Shown here piece after piece: positions 15,137 to 22,667 of a stretch of 31,643 nucleotides of DNA (the stretch's first letter is position 1; each line of letters begins with the position of its first letter). The stretch is from DASPWV01 sp046727855. GTDB lineage: Bacteria; Acidobacteriota; Vicinamibacteria; Vicinamibacterales; UBA2999. A model generated the notes under the pieces. It ran no database searches. It saw nothing but the letters and a program-made list of their open reading frames with translations, and was not told the origin of the DNA. A program made the position numbers and the translations under genes. The DNA lies in assembly GCA_046727855.1 (NCBI GenBank), contig JBKPDL010000186.1, positions 1 to 31,643 on the forward strand, read 5' to 3'.

Positions 15137-16195
15137 ATGCGCTGGCAATTAACGCGTCGCTCATGGCTGCAGGCGGCCGGCTTTGGATCGTTACTGACGG
15201 GTGTCGCTGCATGGACGAAGAGCCTTCAAGGTCAAGGCAGCGAAGTCACACAAAACTTACATCACGCTCACCAATCAGGGCACTTGCTCGGAACGGTGGG
15301 ACGTGTAGCGCCGGTCGTGGTCGACCCTGTGCGGTATCTGCGCAGTTGGAACTTCAACCATCTGCCTCCGGGCGAGCAGTCGAAGTTTTATCGCGAGACG
15401 ACGCGACCTGACGGCTCGATGGTGCGCGAATACGAAATCTACGCCGTCGATCGAGAAATCGAGATCGCCCCGGGCGTAACGTTTCCAGCGTGGACTTACA
15501 ACGGTCAGGTGCCAGGACCTACGATCCGCGTCTCCGAAGGCGACCGGGTCCGGGTCAGGTTCCTCAATCAAGGCAGTCATCCGCACACGATTCACTTTCA
15601 TGGTTGGCATCACCCGGAGATGGACGGGTCGATGCCCGAGCATCAGATTCCTCCAGGCGAGTCGTTCGTTTATGAGTTCGACGCAGAACCCGCCGGCCTG
15701 CACCTCTATCACTGCCACACCGTGCCGTTGAAACGGCATCTCCATCGAGGGCTGTACGGGGTCTTCATCATCGACCCGCGTGGCGGCCGTGCGCCCGCCG
15801 ACGAGCTCGTCATGATGATGAACGGGTTCGACACGAATTTCGACAGCGAAAACGAGGTGTATGCGGTCAACACGGTGGCGAATGCTTACATGGCCGATCC
15901 GATCAAGGTCCAAGTGGGACGCCTCGTTCGTGTTTACCTGGTCAACATCACCGAATTTGATTTACTCAACAGCTTTCACCTGCACGGCATGTTCTTCGAC
16001 GCGTACAAAACAGGAACGCAGCAGGCGGTGAACGACCACACCGACACAGTGATGTTGTGTCAGGGCGAGCGCGCGATTTTGGAGACGACCTTCCGCTACC
16101 CGGGCGACTACATGTTCCACGCGCATCAAACGGAATTCGCCGAACTGGGATGGATGGGTCTGTTCCGAGCAGAGGAGACGCGCCGTGAGTCCTGA
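15137..16195 (+). CDS. Tat-exported two-domain multicopper oxidase
   Basis: This 352-residue protein starts at ATG 15137, giving a twin-arginine signal (LTRRSWLQAAGFG). Cupredoxin domain 1 (about 95-215) has HPHTIHFHG (H150, H153, H155) and YHCHTVPLKRHLHRG (C193, H201/H203), giving a type 1 copper site. Domain 2 (about 220-345) has SFHLHG (H281, H283) and MFHAHQ (H328, H330) but no type 1 Cys. The four HxH pairs supply a trinuclear centre, probably between subunits of a trimer. This is the small two-domain class with type 1 copper only in domain 1. The substrate could be Mn(II), Fe(II), Cu(I) or a phenol. It heads an operon with a ZIP transporter and a cupredoxin, which favours a metal ion. 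Confidence 0.88.
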   Translation: MRWQLTRRSWLQAAGFGSLLTGVAAWTKSLQGQGSEVTQNLHHAHQSGHLLGTVGRVAPVVVDPVRYLRSWNFNHLPPGEQSKFYRETTRPDGSMVREYEIYAVDREIEIAPGVTFPAWTYNGQVPGPTIRVSEGDRVRVRFLNQGSHPHTIHFHGWHHPEMDGSMPEHQIPPGESFVYEFDAEPAGLHLYHCHTVPLKRHLHRGLYGVFIIDPRGGRAPADELVMMMNGFDTNFDSENEVYAVNTVANAYMADPIKVQVGRLVRVYLVNITEFDLLNSFHLHGMFFDAYKTGTQQAVNDHTDTVMLCQGERAILETTFRYPGDYMFHAHQTEFAELGWMGLFRAEETRRES

Positions 16196-17432
16196 AGCAT
16201 CGAGCGCAATGGCGCACGCGGCGCCAGCGACCGGGACCCGCGGGGGGCTGATGTGGCTGCTGGCGATTGTGCCGATCGTCTTGCTGGGCGCGCTCCTCGC
16301 TGTGATCGTCGGAATGGGACCCGCGCGTCTCATTCAAGGCAACGACGCTCCTCCGGTGGAACGGCTTGCAGTCACACGGGTCGATCTCGTTCCCGGCGAA
16401 ATGCGCCTCTCGGTGGTCAACGATGGACCGGATCCGGTCACCATCGCCCAAGTTGCCGTGGACGATGCTTTCTGGACGTTTCGCGCGGAGCCCGCGGGTG
16501 AGCTCGCGCATTTGCAGCGCGCGACGATCACCATTCCTTACCCGTGGGTGCACGGTGATACGCATCACGTGAAGCTGCTCAGTTCGTCAGGTGTCACCTT
16601 CGATCATGAAATTGGCGTCGCCGTCGAAACGCCGCGTCCTACGGCGCGCTTCTTCGGCGTGTTCGCGCTCATCGGGCTCTACGTGGGCGTCGTGCCGGTC
16701 GCGATCGGCCTGTTGTGGTATCCGCTGATGAGCCGACTGGGGCGGCGCGGCCTCGAGTTTCTGCTGGCGCTTACGATCGGTCTGCTCCTGTTCCTGCTCG
16801 TCGACTCTGTGAGCGAAGGGCTCGAAGCGGCCGAAGCGGTCCCTGGCTCCTATCAAGGTATCGTTTTATTCGTGTTCGGCGCCGCCGCCGCGTACCTCGC
16901 GCTCGAAGCGATCGGCGGCGCACTGGGGGCGCGACGCCGAGAGCATCGCGAAGCGGCTCACGGCATTTCGTCGGGTTATGTGCTCGCTCTGCTCATCGCC
17001 ATCGGCATTGGTCTGCACAACTTCGGAGAGGGCCTGGCCATTGGTTCGGCGTTCACTCTCGGAGAACTCGCGCTCGGCACGCTGTTGATCGTGGGCTTCA
17101 CGCTTCACAACACGACCGAAGGTCTCGCCATCATCGCGCCGCTTGCGCGGAGCGGAGAGCCAGTGAGCGTTCGTCGGCTTGTCGAGTTGGGACTCATCGG
17201 CGGTGTGCCGACGATCCTCGGCGCGTGGCTTGGCGGCTTCATCTACACGCCGCTCCTCGCGGTGCTGTTTCTGGCACTTGGCGTTGGGGGCATTGCTCAA
17301 GTGACGCGCCAGATTCTCAATCAGACTGCCGGAAAGGACGGCCTCGCGAGCTATCTGCGACAAGGACCAGCTGTAGCCGGGCTCGCACTTGGCGTGTTGA
17401 TCATGTACGTTACGGGTCTGATCGTTGGATGA
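16185..17432 (+). CDS. ZIP-family metal transporter with N-terminal extracytoplasmic domain
   Basis: This 415-residue protein starts at GTG 16185, with GAGGAG seven bases upstream, and overlaps the oxidase stop by 11 bases. One transmembrane helix (about 21-42) is followed by roughly 110 residues of beta-rich, non-membrane sequence (RLAVTRVDLVPGEMRLSVVNDGPDPVTI and so on). The ZIP transporter proper starts near residue 155. The ZIP metal-site motifs HNFGEGLAIG and HNTTEGLAI, from the fourth and fifth helices of the family, are intact. ZIP proteins carry Zn, Fe or Mn into the cytoplasm. The extra exported domain resembles an Ig/cupredoxin-like sandwich without obvious copper ligands and could dock the oxidase or cupredoxin encoded beside it. 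Confidence 0.87.
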   Translation: MSPEASSAMAHAAPATGTRGGLMWLLAIVPIVLLGALLAVIVGMGPARLIQGNDAPPVERLAVTRVDLVPGEMRLSVVNDGPDPVTIAQVAVDDAFWTFRAEPAGELAHLQRATITIPYPWVHGDTHHVKLLSSSGVTFDHEIGVAVETPRPTARFFGVFALIGLYVGVVPVAIGLLWYPLMSRLGRRGLEFLLALTIGLLLFLLVDSVSEGLEAAEAVPGSYQGIVLFVFGAAAAYLALEAIGGALGARRREHREAAHGISSGYVLALLIAIGIGLHNFGEGLAIGSAFTLGELALGTLLIVGFTLHNTTEGLAIIAPLARSGEPVSVRRLVELGLIGGVPTILGAWLGGFIYTPLLAVLFLALGVGGIAQVTRQILNQTAGKDGLASYLRQGPAVAGLALGVLIMYVTGLIVG

Positions 17433-17800
17433 TCGGACCGCTGAGAAGAATCCTCTTCCTCCTCCTCGCACTTGCCCCGGGTTGCAGCGCCAGCGGTCCT
17501 CGAGAGATTGTGGTGGTGGCGCGTGGCATGACGTTCACGCTTCCCTCGGATCCTGATACTCCGAACCCCTTGATCCGCGTCAAACCAGGGGAGCAGGTCA
17601 CAATCACCTTGCGCAACGAGGCGCCAGGCCTCATTCACGATTTTCGTATTCCCTCGTGGGACATCAAAACGGATCAGATTCGAGGCGGGGAGTCCACGAG
17701 CGTCGCGCTCACTGTCCCGAGCAGCCAGGGGCGTTACGAGTACATGTGCGGTCCGCATTCGAACCTGATGCATGGGTTCGTCGAGGTCACGGCGCCGTAG
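17429..17800 (+). CDS. Cupredoxin (type 1 copper protein), exported, possible lipoprotein
   Basis: This 123-residue protein has an N-terminal hydrophobic leader (ILFLLLALAPGCSAS). The Cys could be lipidated, although the lipobox is not ideal. The mature domain has azurin/plastocyanin-like copper ligands: His in GLIHDFRIPS, then YMCGPHSNLMHG, giving Cys-x2-His-x3-Met. The start overlaps the ZIP stop (ATGA), and the TAG shares a base with the GTG start of the following ubiE gene. It is likely the electron partner, or a copper donor, of the multicopper oxidase two genes upstream. Confidence 0.85.
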   Translation: MIGPLRRILFLLLALAPGCSASGPREIVVVARGMTFTLPSDPDTPNPLIRVKPGEQVTITLRNEAPGLIHDFRIPSWDIKTDQIRGGESTSVALTVPSSQGRYEYMCGPHSNLMHGFVEVTAP

Positions 17801-18537
17801 TGTCACAACTCGAGTCCGCTTTCAGTTCACCCGAGAGCAAACGCCGCTATGTGCGGACGCTCTTCGCCACTATTGCCGATCATTACGATTTCATCACGAT
17901 CGTCCTGTCATATGGGCAAGACCGGCGGTGGAAGCGACGGCTGGTTCGCGAAGCGAAGGTGCAGCGCGGCGATCGCGTGATCGATCTGGCGTGCGGCACC
18001 GGCGACATCGCGCTCAAGGCTTCGGCGCAGGGAGCGCATGTCGTCGGCCTCGACATCACCCCCCGCATGGTGGAATTGGCTCGTGCAAAGGCAAAGCGCG
18101 CGGGGCACAACGGATTGTGGCCGCTGCCTACTTTTGTTGTTGGCGACATGGGTTCGCTTCCATTCATGGATGCGGCCGCGGAGATCGTGACGACCGGTTA
18201 CGGCCTCCGCAATGTCCCGGTCCTGGAGGAAGCGCTGGACGAAATCTCACGGGTGCTGAAGCCTGGCGGGCGTCTGTTGTCGCTTGATTTCAACCGGCCG
18301 GCGATTGGGCCGATCCGCTCGGCGTACCTGGGGTATCTCACGCTGGTCGGATCGACGCTCGGGTTTCTGCTGCACGGGGATCCCGACACCTATCGCTATA
18401 TCCCGGAATCGATTCGCCGCTATCCCGGCGCAGGTGGCGTCGCGTCGCTGTTACGCGCACGAGGTTTTCATCCCGTGTCAGTGCGACGGATGCTTGGCGG
18501 GCTGATGACGCTTCACGTGGCGACGAAAGCGTTCTAA
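17800..18537 (+). CDS. ubiE: UbiE/MenG-type quinone C-methyltransferase
   Basis: This 245-residue SAM-dependent methyltransferase of the UbiE/COQ5 family methylates demethylmenaquinone or the ubiquinone precursor. GTG 17800 is the best start, because no in-frame ATG precedes the conserved KRRYVRTLFATIADHYDFIT. The SAM motif I is DLACGTGDIAL. The family signature TTGYGLRNVPVLEEALDEISRVLKPGG is almost textbook, and the C-terminal YRYIPESIRRYPG is also diagnostic. It overlaps the cupredoxin stop by one base and therefore sits in the metal operon transcript, although it may have its own promoter. Confidence 0.92.
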   Translation: MSQLESAFSSPESKRRYVRTLFATIADHYDFITIVLSYGQDRRWKRRLVREAKVQRGDRVIDLACGTGDIALKASAQGAHVVGLDITPRMVELARAKAKRAGHNGLWPLPTFVVGDMGSLPFMDAAAEIVTTGYGLRNVPVLEEALDEISRVLKPGGRLLSLDFNRPAIGPIRSAYLGYLTLVGSTLGFLLHGDPDTYRYIPESIRRYPGAGGVASLLRARGFHPVSVRRMLGGLMTLHVATKAF

Positions 18538-18589
18538 CCCCTCACTTCCCTGAGTGGGCGCGGTGAGCCAGGTGTTGTTGCTCGCGCAA

Positions 18590-19018
18590 TCACCCAAGCC
18601 AGGCTTTCACCTGATCCATCAGCAGCTCGATGACGTCGTCTTCGCTGATTTGACTGATCGGTGATCCTTCCTTGACCAGGCGCTCGGTGCGGAGTACACG
18701 GCTGCCACGCGACTGCACCGTGATGAGGAGCGGCTGCGGCGGGTCGAGACTCGAATCGAGTTCGAGCTCGATGACATCGTCACGGCTTTTGTCGCCAACG
18801 AGGCGCACGCCGCCCGAGAGAGTCATCACCTCAAAGGGGATTCCTTCCGCGCGCAGCACGTTGGCCATGGCGCGGAATGCCGGCACCGCGCGCGTGTCCA
18901 GAAACTCTTCGTACTCGCGCGCTGCGGCGGTCGCGCGCTCGCGCCGAGTGAGGGAGGCTCGCCGCGCCGCTTCGATCGCACTCCTCAAACGCTTGCGAAG
19001 CTGTCCGGTATCGGCCAC
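18590..19018 (-). CDS. Conserved-looking small protein of unknown function
   Basis: This 142-residue protein starts at GTG one base after the CoA-transferase stop, so the two are co-translated. Residues 1-45 form a strongly basic, helix-prone segment (RKRLRSAIEAARRASLTRRER), possibly coiled coil. Residues 60-140 look like an alpha/beta fold with alternating strands (FEVMTLSGGVRLVG, VIELELDSS, PLLITVQSRGSRVLRTERLV) and an acidic C-terminal helix. No signal peptide, membrane segment or catalytic motif is visible. I do not recognise the family. Confidence 0.7.
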   Translation of the reverse strand: MADTGQLRKRLRSAIEAARRASLTRRERATAAAREYEEFLDTRAVPAFRAMANVLRAEGIPFEVMTLSGGVRLVGDKSRDDVIELELDSSLDPPQPLLITVQSRGSRVLRTERLVKEGSPISQISEDDVIELLMDQVKAWLG

Positions 19019-19019
19019 G

Positions 19020-20207
19020 TTAAATTACTCCCGCAGTTTCGAGCGCGACAATCGACTGCCGATCGTACCCCAGCTCGCTGAGAATCGCGTCGCGATGTTG
19101 TCCGAGCGTGGGCGGCGCGTCGCAAATCGCCGGTGGCGTTGCGGACAACTTTATCGGTGAACCGATCACGTTGATCGGTCCCACCGTCGCATGATGGAGC
19201 TCGACGATCATCGCGCGCGCCTTGAGATGCGGGTCGGTCAATACCTCGGCGACATCTCGGACCGATCCGCTCGGCACCCCAGCGTCCCGCAGTGTGGTCA
19301 ACCACTCGTCACGCGTGCGTCGTTTGAACGCGGCGTCCAGCAAACGTTTCAGCTCAGCGTAATTGGCCACACGGCAGCGGTTGTCGACAAACCGCTCGTC
19401 GGCAGCGAGCTCGGACAGCCCCGCGACGGCGCAAAATCGCCGCCAAATCTCGTCGTTGCCGACGGCGATCACGATCTGACCATCGGACGTATCGAAGACC
19501 TCGTACGGAACGATCGTCGGATGCCGATTGCCAAGGCGCCCTGGCGTTTCGCCCGTGGTGAAATAGTTTCCTGCCTGATAGGTGAGGAGCGCGGCAGTGG
19601 CGTCGAGCATGCCGATGTCGACCAGCTGACCGATGCCGGTGTTCGCACGCGCGTACAGCGCGGCAATCACGCCGTGTGCCGCAAACATCCCCGCGACGAG
19701 GTCGGAGATCGCCACGCCCAGCCTGTACGACGGCCCGTCGGGCTCGCCGGTGACGCTCATTAAACCGCCCTCGGCCTGAATCACGGCGTCGTACCCCGCC
19801 TCGTCACGCCGTGGGCCCGTATGACCATAACCGGAGATAGAGCAGTAGATCAGACGTGGATGGCGCGCGCGCAGCGTTGCTCCGTCGAGCCCAATGGCCT
19901 CGAGCGTGCCAGGACGAAAGTTTTCGACCACGACGTCGACGCGGGGAAGAAGGACGTCGAGGATACGTCTGCCTTCGGGATGTTTGAAGTCGAGGCTGAG
20001 ACTTTGCTTGTTGCGATTGATGCTCAGAAAGTACGCGCTTTCCTTGCCGATGAAGGGAGGGCCCCAATGCCGCGTGTCATCGCCGCGCACGGGGTGCTCG
20101 ACTTTGATCACACGTGCGCCAAGGTCGGCAAGAATCATCGTGCAGTAAGGACCCGACAACACCCGCGTGAAGTCGAGCACTGTCACACCAGTTAGAGGTC
20201 CGGCCAC
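19020..20207 (-). CDS. CaiB/BaiF family CoA-transferase
   Basis: This 395-residue class III CoA-transferase moves CoA between carboxylic acids through an Asp-linked intermediate. The catalytic Asp140 is in GYDAVIQAEGGLMS. Other family segments are VLDFTRVLSGPYCTMILADLGARVIKVE (split around residues 9-37), ENFRPGTLEAIGL and ISGYGHTGP. The closest recognised groups include succinyl-CoA-dependent transferases for aromatic or dicarboxylic acids, but the substrate cannot be read from the sequence. The GTG start lies 18 bases from the divergent selenoprotein candidate. The next gene on this strand follows after one base. Confidence 0.92.
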   Translation of the reverse strand: MAGPLTGVTVLDFTRVLSGPYCTMILADLGARVIKVEHPVRGDDTRHWGPPFIGKESAYFLSINRNKQSLSLDFKHPEGRRILDVLLPRVDVVVENFRPGTLEAIGLDGATLRARHPRLIYCSISGYGHTGPRRDEAGYDAVIQAEGGLMSVTGEPDGPSYRLGVAISDLVAGMFAAHGVIAALYARANTGIGQLVDIGMLDATAALLTYQAGNYFTTGETPGRLGNRHPTIVPYEVFDTSDGQIVIAVGNDEIWRRFCAVAGLSELAADERFVDNRCRVANYAELKRLLDAAFKRRTRDEWLTTLRDAGVPSGSVRDVAEVLTDPHLKARAMIVELHHATVGPINVIGSPIKLSATPPAICDAPPTLGQHRDAILSELGYDRQSIVALETAGVI

Positions 20208-20225
20208 GGCGTTATTCTATCGATC

Positions 20226-20459
20226 ATGGACATCACGGTTTTCAGCGGCAGCCATTGACGCGCCTGCGAGCAGGTGAAGGAGTTTCTTTCACGCGCAGGC
20301 CGGACATTCCACGTGCGACTGGTCGACGAGGACGATGCGGCGTACGACGAGCTGCTGAAGCTGGGGTACCGAACGGTGCCGGTGACGGTCATCGGCACGA
20401 CCGTCGTCCAGGGCTTCAATCCTGCCGAGTTGACTAAAGCTCTTGCAGCCGCTGGCTGA
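20226..20459 (+). CDS. Glutaredoxin-like protein, probable selenoprotein (in-frame TGA read as Sec)
   Basis: From ATG 20226 the frame reads MDITVFSGSH, then TGA (20256-20258), then RACEQVKEFLSRAG, and runs on to a TGA stop at 20457-20459, giving 77 residues. The TGA occupies the first position of what would be the CxxC redox motif, making U11-R-A-C14. The rest is a complete small thioredoxin fold: a beta-strand HVRLVDEDD, a cis-Pro loop RTVPVTVIG, a strand, and a final helix NPAELTKALAAAG. No other in-frame stop occurs. A SECIS-like stem-loop follows the TGA. The expected role is thiol-disulfide (glutaredoxin/NrdH-like) reduction. A standard annotation would call only the part after the TGA, or a pseudogene. 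The 3' end overlaps the homoserine dehydrogenase gene by 26 bases. Confidence 0.75.
20262..20300 (+). promoter_or_regulatory. Candidate bacterial SECIS element inside the glutaredoxin-like gene
   Basis: The lower stem is GCCTGCG (20262-20268) with CGCAGGC (20294-20300), seven perfect pairs. The upper stem is GTGAA (20274-20278) with TTCAC (20288-20292). The nine-base apical loop GGAGTTTCT starts with G residues and lies 20 bases after the TGA. Stem-then-loop shape, loop size, the leading G and the distance all agree with known bacterial SECIS rules. A competing short hairpin (20261-20276) is possible. Confidence 0.6.
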
Positions 20460-21498
20460 TTCGGGAGAGATCGCTTACCAGGGCGTATGCCGTCTGCGTC
20501 AACGTGCTCGTGCGCTGCACGATGCCGATGTCACCGAGCAGATCGGTCCGTAGATATAACGCATTTTCGAGCCCGCCGAGAGACGCGAGCGGATCGGATG
20601 AGTCGAGCAACTCGGGTTCGACCCGCGTTTCCAGGCGCGCGCCATGCCACGACGCCGAAGCCACCAGGCGCACGCGGCGTCCGCGCGTGACTGCCTCCGC
20701 GATCTCTCGCGGCGAAACGTCGCGAATGCCGGTCCGTGCGACGTCATGCGGCGTGATACCGCCGCCCATGAGCACGTTGACCAGCGCCGCTGTCTTCGCG
20801 GCCGCGTCCCACCCATCGATGTCGAGCGAGGGATCCGCCTCGGCGATGCCGCGCGCCTGCATCTCTGCGATCGCATGGTCAAAACGGATGCCGCGTTCGA
20901 GCTCGGTCAGAATGTAACTGCAGGTGGTGTTGATCACGCCGCGGAACCCCTGCACTGTCACCGCGGGCATCGTCTCTCGAACCAGGTTGAAAATCGGTAC
21001 GCCGTCCATGACGATGCCTTCGAAAAAGAACAGACGATCGACGGAATCGGCCAGCGCTTCCAAATCGTCGTAGGCAAACGCCACCGGGCCCTTGTTCGCG
21101 GTGACGACGTGCGCGAGCCCCTCGAGCGAGGCGCGCACATGTGCGGTCGCGGGTTCGCCGCGATCGACGTCGAGCACCGAGGTCTCGACGACCACCACCC
21201 GGCCGTCGGCGCAGTCGTCCTCGAGCGTTTCGGTGATCTGCCGGATCAAATCGATCCCGCTGCGTTCGCGAGGATCGCGATCGAGGCGATCCAGGGACTG
21301 TGCCGCTTCAACGGTGGACAACGCGCGCGTCGCATCGATGCCATCAGCATTGACCAGGCTGCCATGATGGCGCGTGGCCACGCCCACCAGTTTCCATGTG
21401 AAGTCGAGTTTGTCGGCCGCTTCGTCGAGCAGACGCACGAACCGTCGCGCCACGTTGCCAAAGCCGACCAGGGCAAGCGACAGCTCGGGGTCTCTCAT
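20434..21498 (-). CDS. hom: Homoserine dehydrogenase
   Basis: This enzyme reduces aspartate semialdehyde to homoserine, the branch point to threonine and methionine. The 354-residue protein has the nucleotide-binding loop GFGNVAR (12-18), the conserved VVTANKGPVA with K136, and the substrate-binding stretch GVINTTCSYILTEL through EADPSLDIDGWDAAAKTA. It lacks the C-terminal ACT domain found in many longer forms, so feedback by threonine through ACT is not expected. Its ATG overlaps the stop of the upstream aminotransferase gene by four bases. Confidence 0.93.
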   Translation of the reverse strand: MRDPELSLALVGFGNVARRFVRLLDEAADKLDFTWKLVGVATRHHGSLVNADGIDATRALSTVEAAQSLDRLDRDPRERSGIDLIRQITETLEDDCADGRVVVVETSVLDVDRGEPATAHVRASLEGLAHVVTANKGPVAFAYDDLEALADSVDRLFFFEGIVMDGVPIFNLVRETMPAVTVQGFRGVINTTCSYILTELERGIRFDHAIAEMQARGIAEADPSLDIDGWDAAAKTAALVNVLMGGGITPHDVARTGIRDVSPREIAEAVTRGRRVRLVASASWHGARLETRVEPELLDSSDPLASLGGLENALYLRTDLLGDIGIVQRTSTLTQTAYALVSDLSRISQRLQEL

Positions 21499-22634
21499 CG
21501 CGCGATCGCAGAAGCAGCCGGCAATGACGTCAGCAGTTCGTGGAGCCGCTCGAGTCCGTTGCGCAGATAATCCGGCCGCTCCCCGTAACCCAGCCGCAGA
21601 TATCCATCCATTCCGAAGTGATCGCCCGGCACGATGAGAACGCTCTTCCTGTCGCGTAATCGTTCGACGAGTTCGGTGGAATTGATCTGGTAGTTGTACC
21701 GGACATAGAAGATCGCGCCCGCCTCGGGACGAATCCAGGAAAAGGCGGGTTCATGATCGTGGAGCCATCCCTCGATCAACGGCAGGTTCTCATGCAGGAT
21801 GCGGCGTGTCCGGTCGAGCAACGCTCGGCGGCGGGCCGGCGCCAGCGCCACACGCGCCAGACGATCGCTGAGAGCGCCCGGCGCAATCGTCGTGTAATCG
21901 TGATACGACCAGGTCGACGCGACGAACGTTGGAGGCGCGACGATCCATCCGATTCGCAATCCGGGCAGGCCGTAGGCCTTCGACAAGCCGGCGGTGATGA
22001 TCGCCCGGTCGTATCGCCCCCACAACGACGGCGATTCACGACCATCCAGTTCGGCGCCGCGATAGACCTCGTCGGAGAGCACCCAGCTGCCGTGTTGACC
22101 TGCGATCGCAGCAATTTCGTCCAGCTCCGCGGCGGTGAGACGTGCGCCTGTCGGATTATTTGGCGTGCAAATGATGATTAGCCTGGTGCGTTGCGAAGCG
22201 ATTCGTCGCAATGCCGCGAGATCGGGCCGCCACCGCCCCTGCGTCGAATCTTCGACCAAGGGCCACTCGCGAATCGTCGCCCCGAATGCCTTCGCCAAGC
22301 CCAAAGTCTGCATGTAATTCGGCACCATGAGTGCAACCTCGTCTCCAGGTTCGACAAGACGCCACATCACGATGTAGTTTGCTTCGGAGCCGCCATTTGT
22401 GACCTCGATGTGATCGATCGAGGCTCCCGGATACATGGCCGCGACCAGCGTGCGCAGCTCGATGGTTCCGTTCGACTGGATATAAACGAGCGGTTGATCC
22501 AGAAGCGCGTCGGTCTCTGCGCCCAGGAGCTCACGTGGGGTAAGCGGATGCACACCGCTTTCGGACAGATTGAAGTCCACCAGGTTCTCCCACGTGGACT
22601 GCATGCGCTCCATTGCAAACTGTTCGACTCTCAT
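21495..22634 (-). CDS. PLP-dependent class I/II aminotransferase (aspartate aminotransferase-like)
   Basis: This 379-residue fold-type I enzyme carries the PLP lysine K219 in LSKAYGLPGLRIGW, the Asn of CTPNNPTG (N160), the Asp/Tyr of SDEVYRG (D188, Y191), and the substrate-carboxylate Arg in GYLRLGYGE. The start at ATG 22634 is preferred; an upstream extension would run through the divergent gene's coding start. It is coupled to homoserine dehydrogenase, so it likely serves aspartate-family amino-acid metabolism. The exact substrate is not decidable from sequence. Confidence 0.88.
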   Translation of the reverse strand: MRVEQFAMERMQSTWENLVDFNLSESGVHPLTPRELLGAETDALLDQPLVYIQSNGTIELRTLVAAMYPGASIDHIEVTNGGSEANYIVMWRLVEPGDEVALMVPNYMQTLGLAKAFGATIREWPLVEDSTQGRWRPDLAALRRIASQRTRLIIICTPNNPTGARLTAAELDEIAAIAGQHGSWVLSDEVYRGAELDGRESPSLWGRYDRAIITAGLSKAYGLPGLRIGWIVAPPTFVASTWSYHDYTTIAPGALSDRLARVALAPARRRALLDRTRRILHENLPLIEGWLHDHEPAFSWIRPEAGAIFYVRYNYQINSTELVERLRDRKSVLIVPGDHFGMDGYLRLGYGERPDYLRNGLERLHELLTSLPAASAIAR

Positions 22635-22643
22635 GCCGGGCAG

Positions 22644-22649
22644 TATACT
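22644..22649 (+). promoter_or_regulatory. -10 box TATACT upstream of the SUMF1-domain gene
   Basis: This strong -10 hexamer lies in the 33-base divergent spacer, 18 bases before ATG 22668, with a GGAG ribosome site between. No good -35 is seen at 17 bases upstream. Confidence 0.4.
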
Positions 22650-22667
22650 TTCGACAAAGCGGAGTCG

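Noticed and set aside
18538..18589. CTCACT...AGTGGG pairing after ubiE considered as a terminator.
   Set aside because: It includes a G-T pair, has only six pairs, and has no T-run.
20256..20258. Reading the TGA as a simple nonsense mutation, with the gene a pseudogene.
   Set aside because: It is the only in-frame stop, lies exactly at the redox Cys, and is followed by a SECIS-like fold; the downstream 66 codons remain well formed. Sec is the better explanation, though not proven.
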